DNA of 64,000 bases from an uncultured Alphaproteobacteria bacterium (GCA_934277945.1 CAKQWA010000004.1:62001-126000), one strand, 5' to 3'. Shown: positions 44,487 to 53,875, numbered from the stretch's first letter. Notes: generated by a model not told the origin, from the letters alone. Translations and numbers: made by a program.

Positions 44487-45582
44487 GGGCTTTCCCCGAA
44501 AAATCTATGCGCGGGTCAATCAGGCGGTACGTCAGATCGCTGATTAAATTCAGCACCAGCCCCAACAGCGCGAAAATGTACAGCGTGCCGAACACGACGG
44601 GATAATCGCGCGTCATGACGGATTCAAAACCGAGCAGTCCCAGCCCGTCCAGACTGAACACGACTTCAATCAGCACGGAGCCGGTGAACAGCATCCCCGT
44701 CAGCACGGCGGGAAACCCCGCGATGACAATCAGCATCGCGTTGCGGAAAACGTGTCCGTACAAAATGCGGTTTTCGGACAATCCTTTGGCTTTGGCGGTC
44801 AGGACGTACTGCTTGCCGATTTCCTCCAAAAACGAATTTTTCGTCAGCATCGTCAGCGACGCGAAGCCGCCCGCCGTCATCGCGGCGACGGGCAGAACCA
44901 AGTGGTGAAAATAATCCTTGATTTTGCCCCAAGCGGATAAATCGGCGAAATTGTCGGACGTCAGATTGCGCAGGGGAAACCACGAAAAATACGCGCCGCC
45001 CGCGAACAGAACGATTAAAAGCATCGCGAACAAAAACGCGGGAACGGCGTACCCCGCCACAATCAGCCAACTGGTCGCCGTGTCGAAAGACGACCCGTCG
45101 CTCACCGCCTTTTTTATGCCCAGCGGAATGGAAATCAGATAAATCAGCAGGGTCGACCAAATGCCCAAAGACGCGGAAACCGGCAGTTTTGAAAAAATCA
45201 GCGACACGACGCTTTCGTCTTTGTAAAAACTGTCGCCGAAATCGAACAGCGCGTAACTTTTCATCATTTTGAAAAAGCGTTCGTGCGCGGGCTTGTCAAA
45301 GCCGAACCGCTGTTCCAATTCCTTAATCAGCGCGGGGTCGAGCCCCTGCGCGCCGCGATACGCCGATTCGTTCGCGTCCGTTTTCTTCACCGCACGCGTC
45401 ATGCCCGCGTCGCCCGCGCCGCCCGAAATCCTGCCCGTCGCGTTCGCCTGCCCCTGCAATTTCAAAATCGTTTGTTCGACGGGACCGCCGGGGGCGGCTT
45501 GCACAAACGCGAAATTCACAATCATAATTCCCAAAAGCGTCACGGGAATCAGCATCAGGCGGCACAAAACGTATTTCAGCAT
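44479..45582 (-). CDS. yejB: Peptide ABC transporter permease (YejB type)
   Basis: Inner-membrane permease. 367 residues. YLLCRLMLIPVTLLGIMIVNFAFVQAAPGGPVEQ-like N-terminus, a long extracytoplasmic loop with YejB-typical LDPALIKELEQRFGFDKPAHERFFKMMKSYALFDFGDSFY, and the coupling segment AKGLSENRILYGHVFRNAMLIVIAGFP. Starts one base after yejA. Confidence 0.95.
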   Translation of the reverse strand: MLKYVLCRLMLIPVTLLGIMIVNFAFVQAAPGGPVEQTILKLQGQANATGRISGGAGDAGMTRAVKKTDANESAYRGAQGLDPALIKELEQRFGFDKPAHERFFKMMKSYALFDFGDSFYKDESVVSLIFSKLPVSASLGIWSTLLIYLISIPLGIKKAVSDGSSFDTATSWLIVAGYAVPAFLFAMLLIVLFAGGAYFSWFPLRNLTSDNFADLSAWGKIKDYFHHLVLPVAAMTAGGFASLTMLTKNSFLEEIGKQYVLTAKAKGLSENRILYGHVFRNAMLIVIAGFPAVLTGMLFTGSVLIEVVFSLDGLGLLGFESVMTRDYPVVFGTLYIFALLGLVLNLISDLTYRLIDPRIDFSGKAHD

Positions 45583-45583
45583 C

Positions 45584-47458
45584 TTAAAACCGCTCCTTTA
45601 TCCTGTCGAACAGGGACGGCGCGGACTTTTTCTTTTCCTTTCGCGCGCGCCCGCCGCTTTTCAAAGCCGCCTCCTTTTGCGGATTCACCGACCACGTCAT
45701 CATCTGCGCGCCCTGCATCAGATCGGTCGCGGGAATGTCGAATTTGTCCCACAAAACGAAACGCTGGACGGGCGAATACCAGTGCGGCACGACGTAATAA
45801 TTCCACAACAGCACGCGGTCGAGCGCGCGCGTCGCCGTTTTCAAGGATTTGCGGTCTTTGGCGGCGATGATTTTTTCAATCAGCGCGTCGACGGCTTCAT
45901 CCGAAACGCCGATGTAATTGTAACTGCCGCGCGCGTTCGCGCTTTGCGACCCCCAAAAATACGACTGTTCGTTGCCGGGGGAAAGCGATTGCCCCCAGAT
46001 GTTGACAATCATGTCGTAATCGAACGAATCCGTGCGGTTTTTGTACTGCGTCGAATCGACCGCGCGCACGCTTGCGTCAATGCCGAGTTTTTTCAAATTC
46101 CGCACATACGGCAGGGTGATGCGCTCCCACGCGCTTGCCGACGACGCGTCCAGCAGGATTTCAAACGCGAACGGGTGCCCTTCTTCGTCTTTCAAAACGC
46201 CGTCTTGCACCGTCCAGCCCGCTTCTTCCAGCAAAGCGAACGCTTGGCGCAGATTGTCCCGCATATCGCCGTTTCCCGCCGTTTCCGGCAAAGAAAACGC
46301 CTGCGTGAACACTTCGGGGGGCAACGCGCTTTTATACGGATTCAACAACTTCAATTCGTCTTTGGAGGGCAATCCCGCCGCCGCCAGTTCCGAATTTTGA
46401 AAATAACTTTGCGTGCGCTTGTACAGCCCGTAAAACAATGCTTTGTTCGACCATTCAAAATCAAACGCCAGCCCCAAAGCCCGCCTGACGCGGCGGTCTT
46501 GAAACAGCGGACGGCGGATGTTGAACACAAAGCCCTGCATCCCCGTCGGCAAATGGTGCGTAAATTCCTTTTTAATCAGCCGTCCGTCCTTGAACGCGGG
46601 CGCGGCGTCGTAAGCGGACGTCCACTTTTTCGCCTCGTTTTCGTAACGCGCGTCGAAAGCCCCCGCCTTGAACGCTTCGACGGCGACGGACGTGTCGCGG
46701 TAATAATCGTACCGGATTGTCTGAAAATTGAAGTGTCCCTTGCGCACGGGCAGATTGCGCGCCCAGTAGTCCGGCACTCTCTCGTACACGATGTATTTTC
46801 CCGCCTCGAACGACGCGATTTTGTACGGTCCCGACCCGACGGGAACTTTCAGCGTCGTCGCCGTGAAATCCTTGTCCTGCCAGTAATGCTTCGGCAAAAC
46901 GGGCATCTGCCCCAAAATCAGCGGCAGTTCGCGGTTGTCGCCCTTTTTGAATTTGAACGACACGCGGCGCGGGCTTTCCGCCGTCACGCTTTCGACGGCG
47001 GCGTAATACGAACGGTAGACGGGCAGTCCCTTTTCGCGCAGCAGATTGAAAGTGAAAACGACGTCGTCCGCCGTAATCGGTTCGCCGTCGTGGAATTTCG
47101 CCGATTTGCGCAGATTGAACGCGACGCTTGACCTGTCCGCCGGCATATCGATGCTTTCGGCGATCAAGCCGTATTCGGAAAAAGGCTCGTCCGCCGCGTC
47201 GACGGTCAGCGTGTCGTACAGCATCCCGACGCCCGCCGCCGCCACGCCTTTCAGCACATAGGGCGTAAACGTGTCGAACGTGCCGAACGCGGACAATTTC
47301 AACTGTCCGCCGACGTGCGCGTCCGGATTGACATAGTCGAAATGCTTGAAGCCCGCCCTGTATTTCGGCGCGCCGTGCATGGCGATTCCGTGCGACGCCG
47401 CCAAAGCGTCAAAACAGAAAAGCGCGGCGAAAACCGTCAGACAAAGGCGTTTCATCAT
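45584..47458 (-). CDS. yejA: Peptide ABC transporter substrate-binding protein (YejA type)
   Basis: Periplasmic family 5 solute-binding protein. 624 residues, signal peptide MMKRLCLTVFAALFCFDALAAS. Contains the YejA-type opening (HGIAMHGAPKYRAGFKHFDYVNPDAHVGGQLKLSAFGTFDTFTPYVL) and DGEPITADDVVFTFN, the classic DppA motif. The C-terminus is lysine-rich (GRARKEKKKSAPSL), an oddity for a periplasmic protein. E. coli YejABEF imports microcin C and peptides, and contributes to peptide resistance in Brucella. Overlaps hisN by 4 bases. Confidence 0.95.
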   Translation of the reverse strand: MMKRLCLTVFAALFCFDALAASHGIAMHGAPKYRAGFKHFDYVNPDAHVGGQLKLSAFGTFDTFTPYVLKGVAAAGVGMLYDTLTVDAADEPFSEYGLIAESIDMPADRSSVAFNLRKSAKFHDGEPITADDVVFTFNLLREKGLPVYRSYYAAVESVTAESPRRVSFKFKKGDNRELPLILGQMPVLPKHYWQDKDFTATTLKVPVGSGPYKIASFEAGKYIVYERVPDYWARNLPVRKGHFNFQTIRYDYYRDTSVAVEAFKAGAFDARYENEAKKWTSAYDAAPAFKDGRLIKKEFTHHLPTGMQGFVFNIRRPLFQDRRVRRALGLAFDFEWSNKALFYGLYKRTQSYFQNSELAAAGLPSKDELKLLNPYKSALPPEVFTQAFSLPETAGNGDMRDNLRQAFALLEEAGWTVQDGVLKDEEGHPFAFEILLDASSASAWERITLPYVRNLKKLGIDASVRAVDSTQYKNRTDSFDYDMIVNIWGQSLSPGNEQSYFWGSQSANARGSYNYIGVSDEAVDALIEKIIAAKDRKSLKTATRALDRVLLWNYYVVPHWYSPVQRFVLWDKFDIPATDLMQGAQMMTWSVNPQKEAALKSGGRARKEKKKSAPSLFDRIKERF

Positions 47459-48237
47459 CCGTTCAGCGCCTTTAACGCTTCGTCGTGCAGACGCGGATTC
47501 GACGACGCCAGCACGCGCCCGTCGGAACGCGCGGTCAGTTCCGCCCCGTTCCAGTCGGTCATGACGCCGCCCGCGTTTTCAACGACGGGAACCAGCGCGG
47601 CGAAATCGTACAGTTTCAAATCCGCCTCGCAGACCAAATCGGCGCATCCCGAAGCCATCAGCGCGTAGCCGTAGGCGTCGGTGCTCCACCGCGTCAGTTT
47701 CACGCTTGATTTCAGCGACCGGAAAGCCACCGCGTCAGTCCCCTCGAACATGGATTCGTCGGTGCAGAACATCGTCGCCTGCGTCAAGGGGCGGTCGGCG
47801 CGCACGGAAATTCTTTTCCCGTTCAGCGTCGACGGCGCGCCTTTCGCCCCCGCCCACATTTCGTTGGTGAAAGGCTGGTAAATCACGCTCAACACGGGCT
47901 TGTTTCCGTGCAAAAGCGCGACCAAGACCGTAAACAGCGGCACGCCCGAAATAAACGATTTCGTGCCGTCGACGGGATCAAGCACCCACACGAATTCGGC
48001 GTTTTCGTTTTCCTTGCCATATTCTTCGCCGACAATGCCGTGCGACGCGTATTCTTTGTTAATCAGGCGGCGCATGACGGCTTCGCTTTGGCGGTCGGCT
48101 TCCGTCACGGGCGATGAATCGCTTTTATCGTCGACTTTTACGCCCGCGCGGAAACGCGGCAGAATTTCCTTTCCCGCCTCGCGCGCCAAATGCTGCGCGA
48201 ACGCGGACGCCTTGCCATAATCGAACGGAACGCTCAT
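47455..48237 (-). CDS. hisN: Histidinol-phosphate phosphatase, inositol-monophosphatase family
   Basis: Member of the Mg-dependent IMPase fold. 260 residues. Metal motifs: GEEYGKENENAEFVWVLDPVDGTKSFISGVPLF and RWSTDAYGYALMASGCADLVCEADLKLYDFAALVPVVENAGG. The DPVDGTKSF form with the WSTDAYG motif is that of HisN (alphaproteobacterial HolPase) rather than SuhB. First gene of the hisN-yejABEF-fliN unit. SuhB or CysQ functions are less likely but not excluded. Confidence 0.85.
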   Translation of the reverse strand: MSVPFDYGKASAFAQHLAREAGKEILPRFRAGVKVDDKSDSSPVTEADRQSEAVMRRLINKEYASHGIVGEEYGKENENAEFVWVLDPVDGTKSFISGVPLFTVLVALLHGNKPVLSVIYQPFTNEMWAGAKGAPSTLNGKRISVRADRPLTQATMFCTDESMFEGTDAVAFRSLKSSVKLTRWSTDAYGYALMASGCADLVCEADLKLYDFAALVPVVENAGGVMTDWNGAELTARSDGRVLASSNPRLHDEALKALNG

Positions 48238-48313
48238 CAGATAATCCTTTTTGAAAGCCGTTTTTTGCGGTATAACACTTTAAAATTCATCTTATATCAC
48301 GCCGAGTCCGCGA

Positions 48314-49150
48314 ATGAAAACGTTTTTGCCCGTTCTGTTGTGTTTTTTGCTGTCGGGATGTTCTTCGCTGTTTTTCTATCCCGCGACGGGCACGCTCGCC
48401 ACGCCCGACCGCATCGGCATCGACTATGAAAGTCTGGGCATCAAAGCGCAAGACGGCGGCACGCTCCACGCGTGGCTGATGAAAGCGGACAAAAACCGGC
48501 GCGGAGTCGTCGTTTTCTTTCACGGCAACGCGGAAAACATCACGTCCCATTCGTTCGGAGTCGCCTTTTTGTGCGCGCAGGGATTCGACGTTTTGTCCGT
48601 CGATTACCGCGGCTACGGCGAATCGTCGGGAGAACCGTCGTTCGACAATATGGCGCAGGATATCCGCACGGCAATCGACTACGCGCTGGATCACTATGAA
48701 AAACCCGTGTTCGTTTTGGGGCAGAGTCTGGGCGCGTCGATGACGGCGGTCGCTCTGGCGGACTATCCGCGTCAAAGCGAACTGGCGGGAGTCGTTTTCG
48801 ACAGCGGCTTTGCGAAAATGCGCCGGATTGCGCGTGAAAAGGTCGCTTCCGTGTGGTTTTTGCACCCGCTTCAATACCCGCTTTCGTGGCTGGTCGCGGA
48901 ACGCAGTCCGATTGACGCGGTGCAAAAAATCGACATTCCGAAACTGTTTGTCGCCGCGCAGACCGACGCCGTCGTAAACGTTCAACACTCCCGCGATTTG
49001 TACGCCGCCGCAAAAGAGCCGAAATCCGCCGTTTTTACGGATCACGGCGCGCACATCGGCGCGCTTCACACAATTGAGGGGCGGCGCGCGCTTGACAAGT
49101 TCCTGCAAGAGAACGAAAAAAGGCAAACGAATCAAAGACTTGAAAAATAA
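48314..49150 (+). CDS. Alpha/beta hydrolase lipoprotein
   Basis: Serine hydrolase of the BEM46/YfhR type, substrate unknown. 278 residues. MKTFLPVLLCFLLSGCSSLFFYPATG gives a lipobox at Cys17, so it is a periplasmic or membrane-attached lipoprotein. Oxyanion HGNAEN, nucleophile elbow VLGQSLGASMT with Ser, Asp in VAAQTDAVVNVQHS, and His in FTDHGAHIGAL. The complete triad suggests an active enzyme. Monocistronic, divergent from hisN. Confidence 0.88.
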   Translation: MKTFLPVLLCFLLSGCSSLFFYPATGTLATPDRIGIDYESLGIKAQDGGTLHAWLMKADKNRRGVVVFFHGNAENITSHSFGVAFLCAQGFDVLSVDYRGYGESSGEPSFDNMAQDIRTAIDYALDHYEKPVFVLGQSLGASMTAVALADYPRQSELAGVVFDSGFAKMRRIAREKVASVWFLHPLQYPLSWLVAERSPIDAVQKIDIPKLFVAAQTDAVVNVQHSRDLYAAAKEPKSAVFTDHGAHIGALHTIEGRRALDKFLQENEKRQTNQRLEK

Positions 49151-49246
49151 TCTTCCCGAAAGCGATTTTATGACTCGCCTTTTGCGCGTTTAGCGGTTAT
49201 AAAAAAATCCCGAGTAGGTTAAACCAAAAGGGCAGGTCTTCACATC

Positions 49247-50266
49247 ATGTACGACGTTACGGGATTGGGCGACACGTTTGTCGACGTTGTTGCCAATGTA
49301 TCACAAGATTTCATTTCCGAACATTCGCTTATCAAAGGACAGGGCAACACGCTGTCCGTGCGCACGTTGCGCGAAATCCGCAAAAAACTCGACTCCTCGC
49401 GCGTCATCCCCGGCGGCGCGGCGGCGAATTCCATTGCGGCTTTGGCGTCGCTCGGCGCGAAATGCGCTTTCATCGGCAAGGCGTGCAAGGACACGATGGG
49501 CGAAAAATTCAAGGAAGCGTTCGACAACGCCGGCGTCGACATGACCATTCCCTTGGTCGATTTCGATCGCGACGCGGACAAGGCGACTCCGCGCTGTCTG
49601 GTGCTGGTCACGCCCGACCACGACCGCACGTTCGCTTTCAACATGGGCATTTGCGAAGAAATCGACATTCCCGACATCGACGTCGAAGCGTTGAAAAATT
49701 CCAAAATCTTTTTCATCGAAGGGCAGATGCTGGTGTCGCGACGCGCCCGTCCCGCCGTTTTGTACGCCATGCAGACGGCGAAAAAACACGGCGTGAAAAT
49801 CGCTTTCAATATGCATGATTTGAACTTCCGCGCGCTTGCCGTGCAGGAAGTCATCGAAACCATCCGCACGCAATCCGACATTTTAATCGGCAACGAACGC
49901 GAAGTGCGCGGCTGTTTTGAAATCGACGAAAACAGCAACGCGGATTCGTTTTTGGAAATCCTGACCTCTCGCAATCAGATTCTGGTCATGACGCGCGGGT
50001 CGAACGGCGCGTGCATCTATTCGCACGACGGCATTGAAACCGTGCCCAGCGAAAACCACCTGTCCATCATCGACAGCACGGGCGCGGGCGACGCGTTCGC
50101 GGCGGGCTTCCTGTTCGGCATGGCGAAAGGCATGACGACGCTGGCGGCGGGCAAACTGGCGGCGTTGAGCGCGGCGGAAATCCTGCGTCATTGGGGCGGC
50201 AGACCCGAAATCAATCTGGGCGAAAAACTCGCGTCCTACATTCAAAGCGTCATGCCGCACGATTGA
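49247..50266 (+). CDS. PfkB-family carbohydrate/adenosine kinase
   Basis: Ribokinase-fold sugar or nucleoside kinase. 339 residues. N-terminal VTGLGDTFVDVVANVS, Gly-Gly motif GGAAANSIAALASLGAKCAFIGK, and the C-terminal anion hole STGAGDAFAAGFLFGMA with catalytic Asp. In Alphaproteobacteria such genes are usually annotated as adenosine kinase; the substrate cannot be fixed from sequence. Ends at a strong terminator. Confidence 0.88.
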   Translation: MYDVTGLGDTFVDVVANVSQDFISEHSLIKGQGNTLSVRTLREIRKKLDSSRVIPGGAAANSIAALASLGAKCAFIGKACKDTMGEKFKEAFDNAGVDMTIPLVDFDRDADKATPRCLVLVTPDHDRTFAFNMGICEEIDIPDIDVEALKNSKIFFIEGQMLVSRRARPAVLYAMQTAKKHGVKIAFNMHDLNFRALAVQEVIETIRTQSDILIGNEREVRGCFEIDENSNADSFLEILTSRNQILVMTRGSNGACIYSHDGIETVPSENHLSIIDSTGAGDAFAAGFLFGMAKGMTTLAAGKLAALSAAEILRHWGGRPEINLGEKLASYIQSVMPHD

Positions 50267-50283
50267 TTTAAAAAATTCCTTTT

Positions 50284-50323
50284 TAACGCTTTTCGGGGTA
50301 TATTCTCCGGAAAGCGTTTTTTT
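50284..50323 (+). terminator. Terminator after the PfkB kinase
   Basis: AACGCTTTTCGG / CCGGAAAGCGTT hairpin (one G-T pair) with a 12-base loop, followed by TTTTTT. Confidence 0.85.
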
Positions 50324-50336
50324 ATGAAGCGGCATC

Positions 50337-51161
50337 ATGACTGAAAATTCATCAAACGCGCGCACCGTTCTGATTACGGGCGCGGCAAAGCGAATCGGGC
50401 GGGCGCTGGCGGAACACGCGGCGAAAGCGGGGTACAACGTCGCCCTGCACTGCAATCACAGCGTCCAAGAGGCGCAGGAGTTGGCGCAAGCCCTGCGCGC
50501 GCGGCACGGCGTGAAAACGTGCGTCGTGCAAGCGGATTTGACAGACCCGCAAAGCACGGAAAATCTGATTGACGCCGCCGTCTTGAAAATCGGGGCGATT
50601 CACGCGCTGGTCAACAACGCGTCCGTGTTCGCGCGCGACGAAATCGACACGGCGGACGCCGCTTCGCGCGATTTGAACATGGCGGTCAACCTGTACGCGC
50701 CGCTGACGCTGATTCGCCGCTTCGCCGCCGCCCTGCCCGCGAACGAAACGGGCGCAATCGTCAATATGCTGGACGCGCGCGTGCTGAATTTAACGCCGCG
50801 CTTCACGACCTACACGCTGTCAAAGGCGGGATTGGCGACGCTGACGAAAACGGCGGCTCTCGCGCTCGCGCCGCGCATCCGCGTCAACGGGGTCGCGCTC
50901 GGCGACGCTTTGCCCGCCGCGCATCAATCGCGGGAAGATTTCATCCGCCGCACGTCGTCCAGTCCGCTGGGCGCGCCCGCCGCTCTTGAAAACATCGCCG
51001 CCGCCGTCCTATTTTTATTGCAGGCGGGACAAACGACGGGAACGATTCTGCCGGTCGATTCGGGCAGGTCGCTGGAATGGTCGCCCGAACAAAAACGTTT
51101 TTGCGCGGAGTCGGAACACACCTCTTTCGCCCATAACCCAAAGAATACGGCGATTTTTTAA
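50337..51161 (+). CDS. Short-chain dehydrogenase, FolM/pteridine-reductase-like
   Basis: NAD(P)-dependent SDR. 274 residues. Cofactor motif TVLITGAAKRIGRALAEHAAKAGYNVALHCNHS (GxxxRIG, as in pteridine reductases), LVNNAS, catalytic Tyr-Lys in YTLSKAG, and VNGVALG. The usual Ser before Tyr lies in the region VNMLDAR, where it is not clear. The last 30 residues extend beyond the fold. A dihydrofolate/dihydromonapterin reductase role is likely by family only. It is the last gene before the candidate origin. Confidence 0.83.
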   Translation: MTENSSNARTVLITGAAKRIGRALAEHAAKAGYNVALHCNHSVQEAQELAQALRARHGVKTCVVQADLTDPQSTENLIDAAVLKIGAIHALVNNASVFARDEIDTADAASRDLNMAVNLYAPLTLIRRFAAALPANETGAIVNMLDARVLNLTPRFTTYTLSKAGLATLTKTAALALAPRIRVNGVALGDALPAAHQSREDFIRRTSSSPLGAPAALENIAAAVLFLLQAGQTTGTILPVDSGRSLEWSPEQKRFCAESEHTSFAHNPKNTAIF

Positions 51162-51173
51162 GAAAAGGAAAAC

Positions 51174-51182
51174 TTATCCACA
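51174..51182 (+). promoter_or_regulatory. DnaA box
   Basis: Exact TTATCCACA, 13 bases into the gap after the SDR gene. Part of the candidate origin. Confidence 0.7.
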
Positions 51183-51358
51183 GAAACGCGGGTTGAGAAC
51201 GGTTGAAAAAAAATCAAGCAAAAAGATTTGAAAAAAATTAAAAATAATTCTTGATTTCAAAAAATCGTTCTGCATCAATAACTTGCAAGAAATGCCCAAA
51301 AAACAGGCAATCCTCTGAAAACGTTGGTATTCCTATCATAAAAGGGTGTAAATTGTTT

Positions 51359-51392
51359 TTTTGCACAGAGTTATCCACAACTTTGTGGACAA
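51359..51392. promoter_or_regulatory. Cluster of three DnaA-box-like sites
   Basis: TTTTGCACA (51359-51367, +), TTATCCACA (51371-51379, +) and TTGTCCACA (51384-51392, -). The last two face each other across 4 bases. Tight clustering next to an AT-rich run is what supports an origin. Confidence 0.7.
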
Positions 51393-51440
51393 CTCTTAAA
51401 AAAAGGTAAAAAGCCTAAAAAAGTAAGAGAAATCAATAAG

Positions 51441-53303
51441 ATGACAGAAACGACGCTGACTTTTCGCTCTCTTTCGGATTCCGAATCGCTGCAACGACTC
51501 TCGGGAGCGGCTTATGTGCGCGAAAAACTCGCGCTGATTCCGAACTGCGCCGGCGTGTACCGTATGCTGTCCGCCGACAAAAAGGTTTTGTACGTCGGCA
51601 AGGCGAAGAATCTGCGCAAAAGGCTGGAAAATTACGCTTCGCCGGAGCGGTGCTGCGTGCGCATCCAAAAAATGATTGCGCAGATAGATTCAATCGAAAT
51701 CATCGAAACGGCGACGGAAAGCGACGCTTTTCTGCTGGAAAACGACCTGATTAAACGCTTGAAGCCCAAATACAACATCCTTTTGAAAGACGACAAGACG
51801 TTTCCGCACATCCTGATGACAATCAAGGACGATTATCCGCAAATTTTAAAGCATCGCGGGGCGCGCAAAATCAAGGGGGCGTACTTCGGACCGTTCGCGT
51901 CCGGCACCGCCGTCAACGAAACGCTGACCGTTCTGCAAAAGGCTTTTTTGTTGCGCACCTGCACGGACGCCGTGTTCAAAAACCGCACGCGCCCGTGTCT
52001 TTTGTACCAAATCAAGCGGTGCAGCGCGCCGTGCGCTCACATGATATCCAAAGAGGATTATCAGGCTCTGGCGGCGCAGGCGCACGCGTTCATGAAAGAC
52101 AAAAGCGACGACGTGCAAAAACGCTTGGCGCGGGAAATGGAGGAGGAAAGCCGCCGGATGAATTACGAAAAAGCGGCGGTTTTGCGCGACAGAATCAAAG
52201 CATTGAACTTCATTCAGCGGCAAAGCATGGATTTGGACGGCATTGAAGATTGCGACGTGTTCGGGATTTATCGCGAAAACGAGCGCGCGTGCGTGCAGGT
52301 TCTGCTGTTTCGCGCGTCGCGGAATTGCGGCAGTTACGCGTACTTTGTCGAAACGGCGGGCGAAACGGACGAGGAGGTTTTTTACGCGTTCGTCGGGCAG
52401 TTCTACCAGTCCCGTCTTATTCCCAAAGAAATTTTGACGAACGTGCCGCTGACGGATTGCGCCGCCGTGACGCAGGCGCTTTCGCAACAGGCGCAGGCAA
52501 GCGTGCGAATTGCCTCGAACGTGCGCGGGGCGCGTAAAAAACTGACGGAGCGCGCCGCTTTCAACGCGAAAGATTCGTTCACGCGCTGGAAAACCGCGCA
52601 GACCATGCGGGAGGATCTGCTGGACGAATTGCAGGACTTTTTGAATCTGGACAAGCCGGTCGAGCGCGTGGAAGCCTACGACAACAGCCACATTCAAGGC
52701 ACAAGCGCGGTCGGCGTGATGATTGCGGCGAACCGCGACGGCTTCGACAAGAAATCGTACCGCCGCTTTAACATTGATTCGACGAAAGTGACGCCGGGGG
52801 ACGACTACGCGATGATGAACGAAGTTTTGACGCGGCGGTTCAAGCGCGGCTTGGCGGAAAACAATCTGCCGGACGTCGTGTTCATCGACGGCGGCAAAAA
52901 TCAGTTGGCGGTCGCGCTGAACGTGCTGGACGCTTTGGGCGTGACAAGCGTGTGCGCGGTCGGCGTGGCAAAGGGCGAAGACAGAAACGCGGGCAGGGAA
53001 ACGCTGTTTTTCAAAGACCGCCCGCCCGTGAATCTGGATTTCGACAATCCGCTGCTGCACTACATTCAGCGTCTGCGCGACGAATCGCACCGCTTCGCCG
53101 TCGGGTCGCACAGAATCAAGCGCAAAAACGCGATGCTTCAAAGTTCGCTGGACGACGTGGAAGGCATCGGCGCGGTCAAGAAAAAGGCTCTGCTGCGCTA
53201 TTTCGGCTCCGTGCGCGCGGTGAAAGAAGCAAGCGTCGACGAATTGACGCGCGTGGACGGCATTAACACGGCTTTGGCGGAAAAAATCAAGGAATCGCTT
53301 TAA
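51441..53303 (+). CDS. uvrC: UvrABC excinuclease subunit C
   Basis: Makes both incisions in nucleotide excision repair. 620 residues: GIY-YIG domain (NCAGVYRMLSADKKVLYVGKAKNLRKRLENY), UVR helix pair (LAREMEEESRRMNYEKAAVLRDRIKAL) contacting UvrB, the RNase H-like incision domain (VEAYDNSHIQGTSAVGVMI and FIDGGKNQL), and C-terminal helix-hairpin-helix repeats (LDDVEGIGAVKKKALLRYFGS). Start ATG at 51441 follows a modest AAGAGA site. First gene right of the candidate origin. Confidence 0.97.
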   Translation: MTETTLTFRSLSDSESLQRLSGAAYVREKLALIPNCAGVYRMLSADKKVLYVGKAKNLRKRLENYASPERCCVRIQKMIAQIDSIEIIETATESDAFLLENDLIKRLKPKYNILLKDDKTFPHILMTIKDDYPQILKHRGARKIKGAYFGPFASGTAVNETLTVLQKAFLLRTCTDAVFKNRTRPCLLYQIKRCSAPCAHMISKEDYQALAAQAHAFMKDKSDDVQKRLAREMEEESRRMNYEKAAVLRDRIKALNFIQRQSMDLDGIEDCDVFGIYRENERACVQVLLFRASRNCGSYAYFVETAGETDEEVFYAFVGQFYQSRLIPKEILTNVPLTDCAAVTQALSQQAQASVRIASNVRGARKKLTERAAFNAKDSFTRWKTAQTMREDLLDELQDFLNLDKPVERVEAYDNSHIQGTSAVGVMIAANRDGFDKKSYRRFNIDSTKVTPGDDYAMMNEVLTRRFKRGLAENNLPDVVFIDGGKNQLAVALNVLDALGVTSVCAVGVAKGEDRNAGRETLFFKDRPPVNLDFDNPLLHYIQRLRDESHRFAVGSHRIKRKNAMLQSSLDDVEGIGAVKKKALLRYFGSVRAVKEASVDELTRVDGINTALAEKIKESL

Positions 53304-53875
53304 TTTTTCCCGCGGCACTGCCCCCATTGATACGCGTAATTTTTATCCAAAAGCGCGTTTTGCGCATTGGCGTCCTTGGCGAACGCGGCGAACGAATCGT
53401 TGAACGTGCGGGACAGCGACGACGTAATTTGCGAAAATTCCTTTCCCTTGCGCAATTCGCTTTCCAGCCGGCGTTTCAGCGACGCGCCGATGACCCTGAT
53501 GTATTCGTCCATAACGGCGCGGTACAGCGCGACGTGCGTCAGTTCGTGCTTTAAAATCAAATCGAAATCGCACGACCCGAAAGCCGCCAAAGAACTGATG
53601 TCGACAAAAAAGGGCTTGAATCCGACGTCCAGAACGATTTTATACGACGCACCCGCGCCGGTCACCCGCATCGCGCCGTAAGGCTGTGTGCGCGTGTAGC
53701 CCGCCACGCTTTTGTCGCTCGGCACGGGATACGGCGTTTTGTGGCGGTAGCGGATTTTCCCCTCGTCGTAATTGACGACAAGCGACACGTCCGGATTCTG
53801 CGGCGCGCGCGGAGCGGCTTGCGCCTGAAAAGCGGCGAAAACCAACCCTAAAACAATAAAACGGCGCAAAGTCAT
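53300..53875 (-). CDS. Secreted protein with HELTH metalloprotease-like motif
   Basis: 191 residues with signal peptide (cleaved near AQA at 20). LILKHELTHVALYR contains HExxH (His110, Glu111, His114), as in zinc peptidases; a third ligand might come from later residues but is not obvious. Two cysteines (102 and about 187) may form a disulfide. The fold before the motif is beta-rich (VSLVVNYDEGKIRYRHKTPYPV). It may resemble DUF922-like predicted peptidases. Stop codon overlaps the convergent uvrC end by 4 bases. Confidence 0.72.
   Translation of the reverse strand: MTLRRFIVLGLVFAAFQAQAAPRAPQNPDVSLVVNYDEGKIRYRHKTPYPVPSDKSVAGYTRTQPYGAMRVTGAGASYKIVLDVGFKPFFVDISSLAAFGSCDFDLILKHELTHVALYRAVMDEYIRVIGASLKRRLESELRKGKEFSQITSSLSRTFNDSFAAFAKDANAQNALLDKNYAYQWGQCRGKN

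Larger units (their letters stand above)
51162..51440. other. Candidate chromosomal replication origin (oriC)
   Basis: A 279-base gene-free AT-rich gap. DnaA-box-like sites: TTATCCACA at 51174-51182 and 51371-51379, TTTTGCACA at 51359-51367 (all + strand), and TTGTCCACA on the minus strand at 51384-51392. Between them is a very AT-rich run at about 51205-51265 (long A-tracts, ATTAAAAATAATTC) that could be the unwinding element. Most genes to the left are on the minus strand and the main ones to the right on plus, as expected around an origin. It could instead be a DnaA-regulated promoter for uvrC. Confidence 0.55.
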
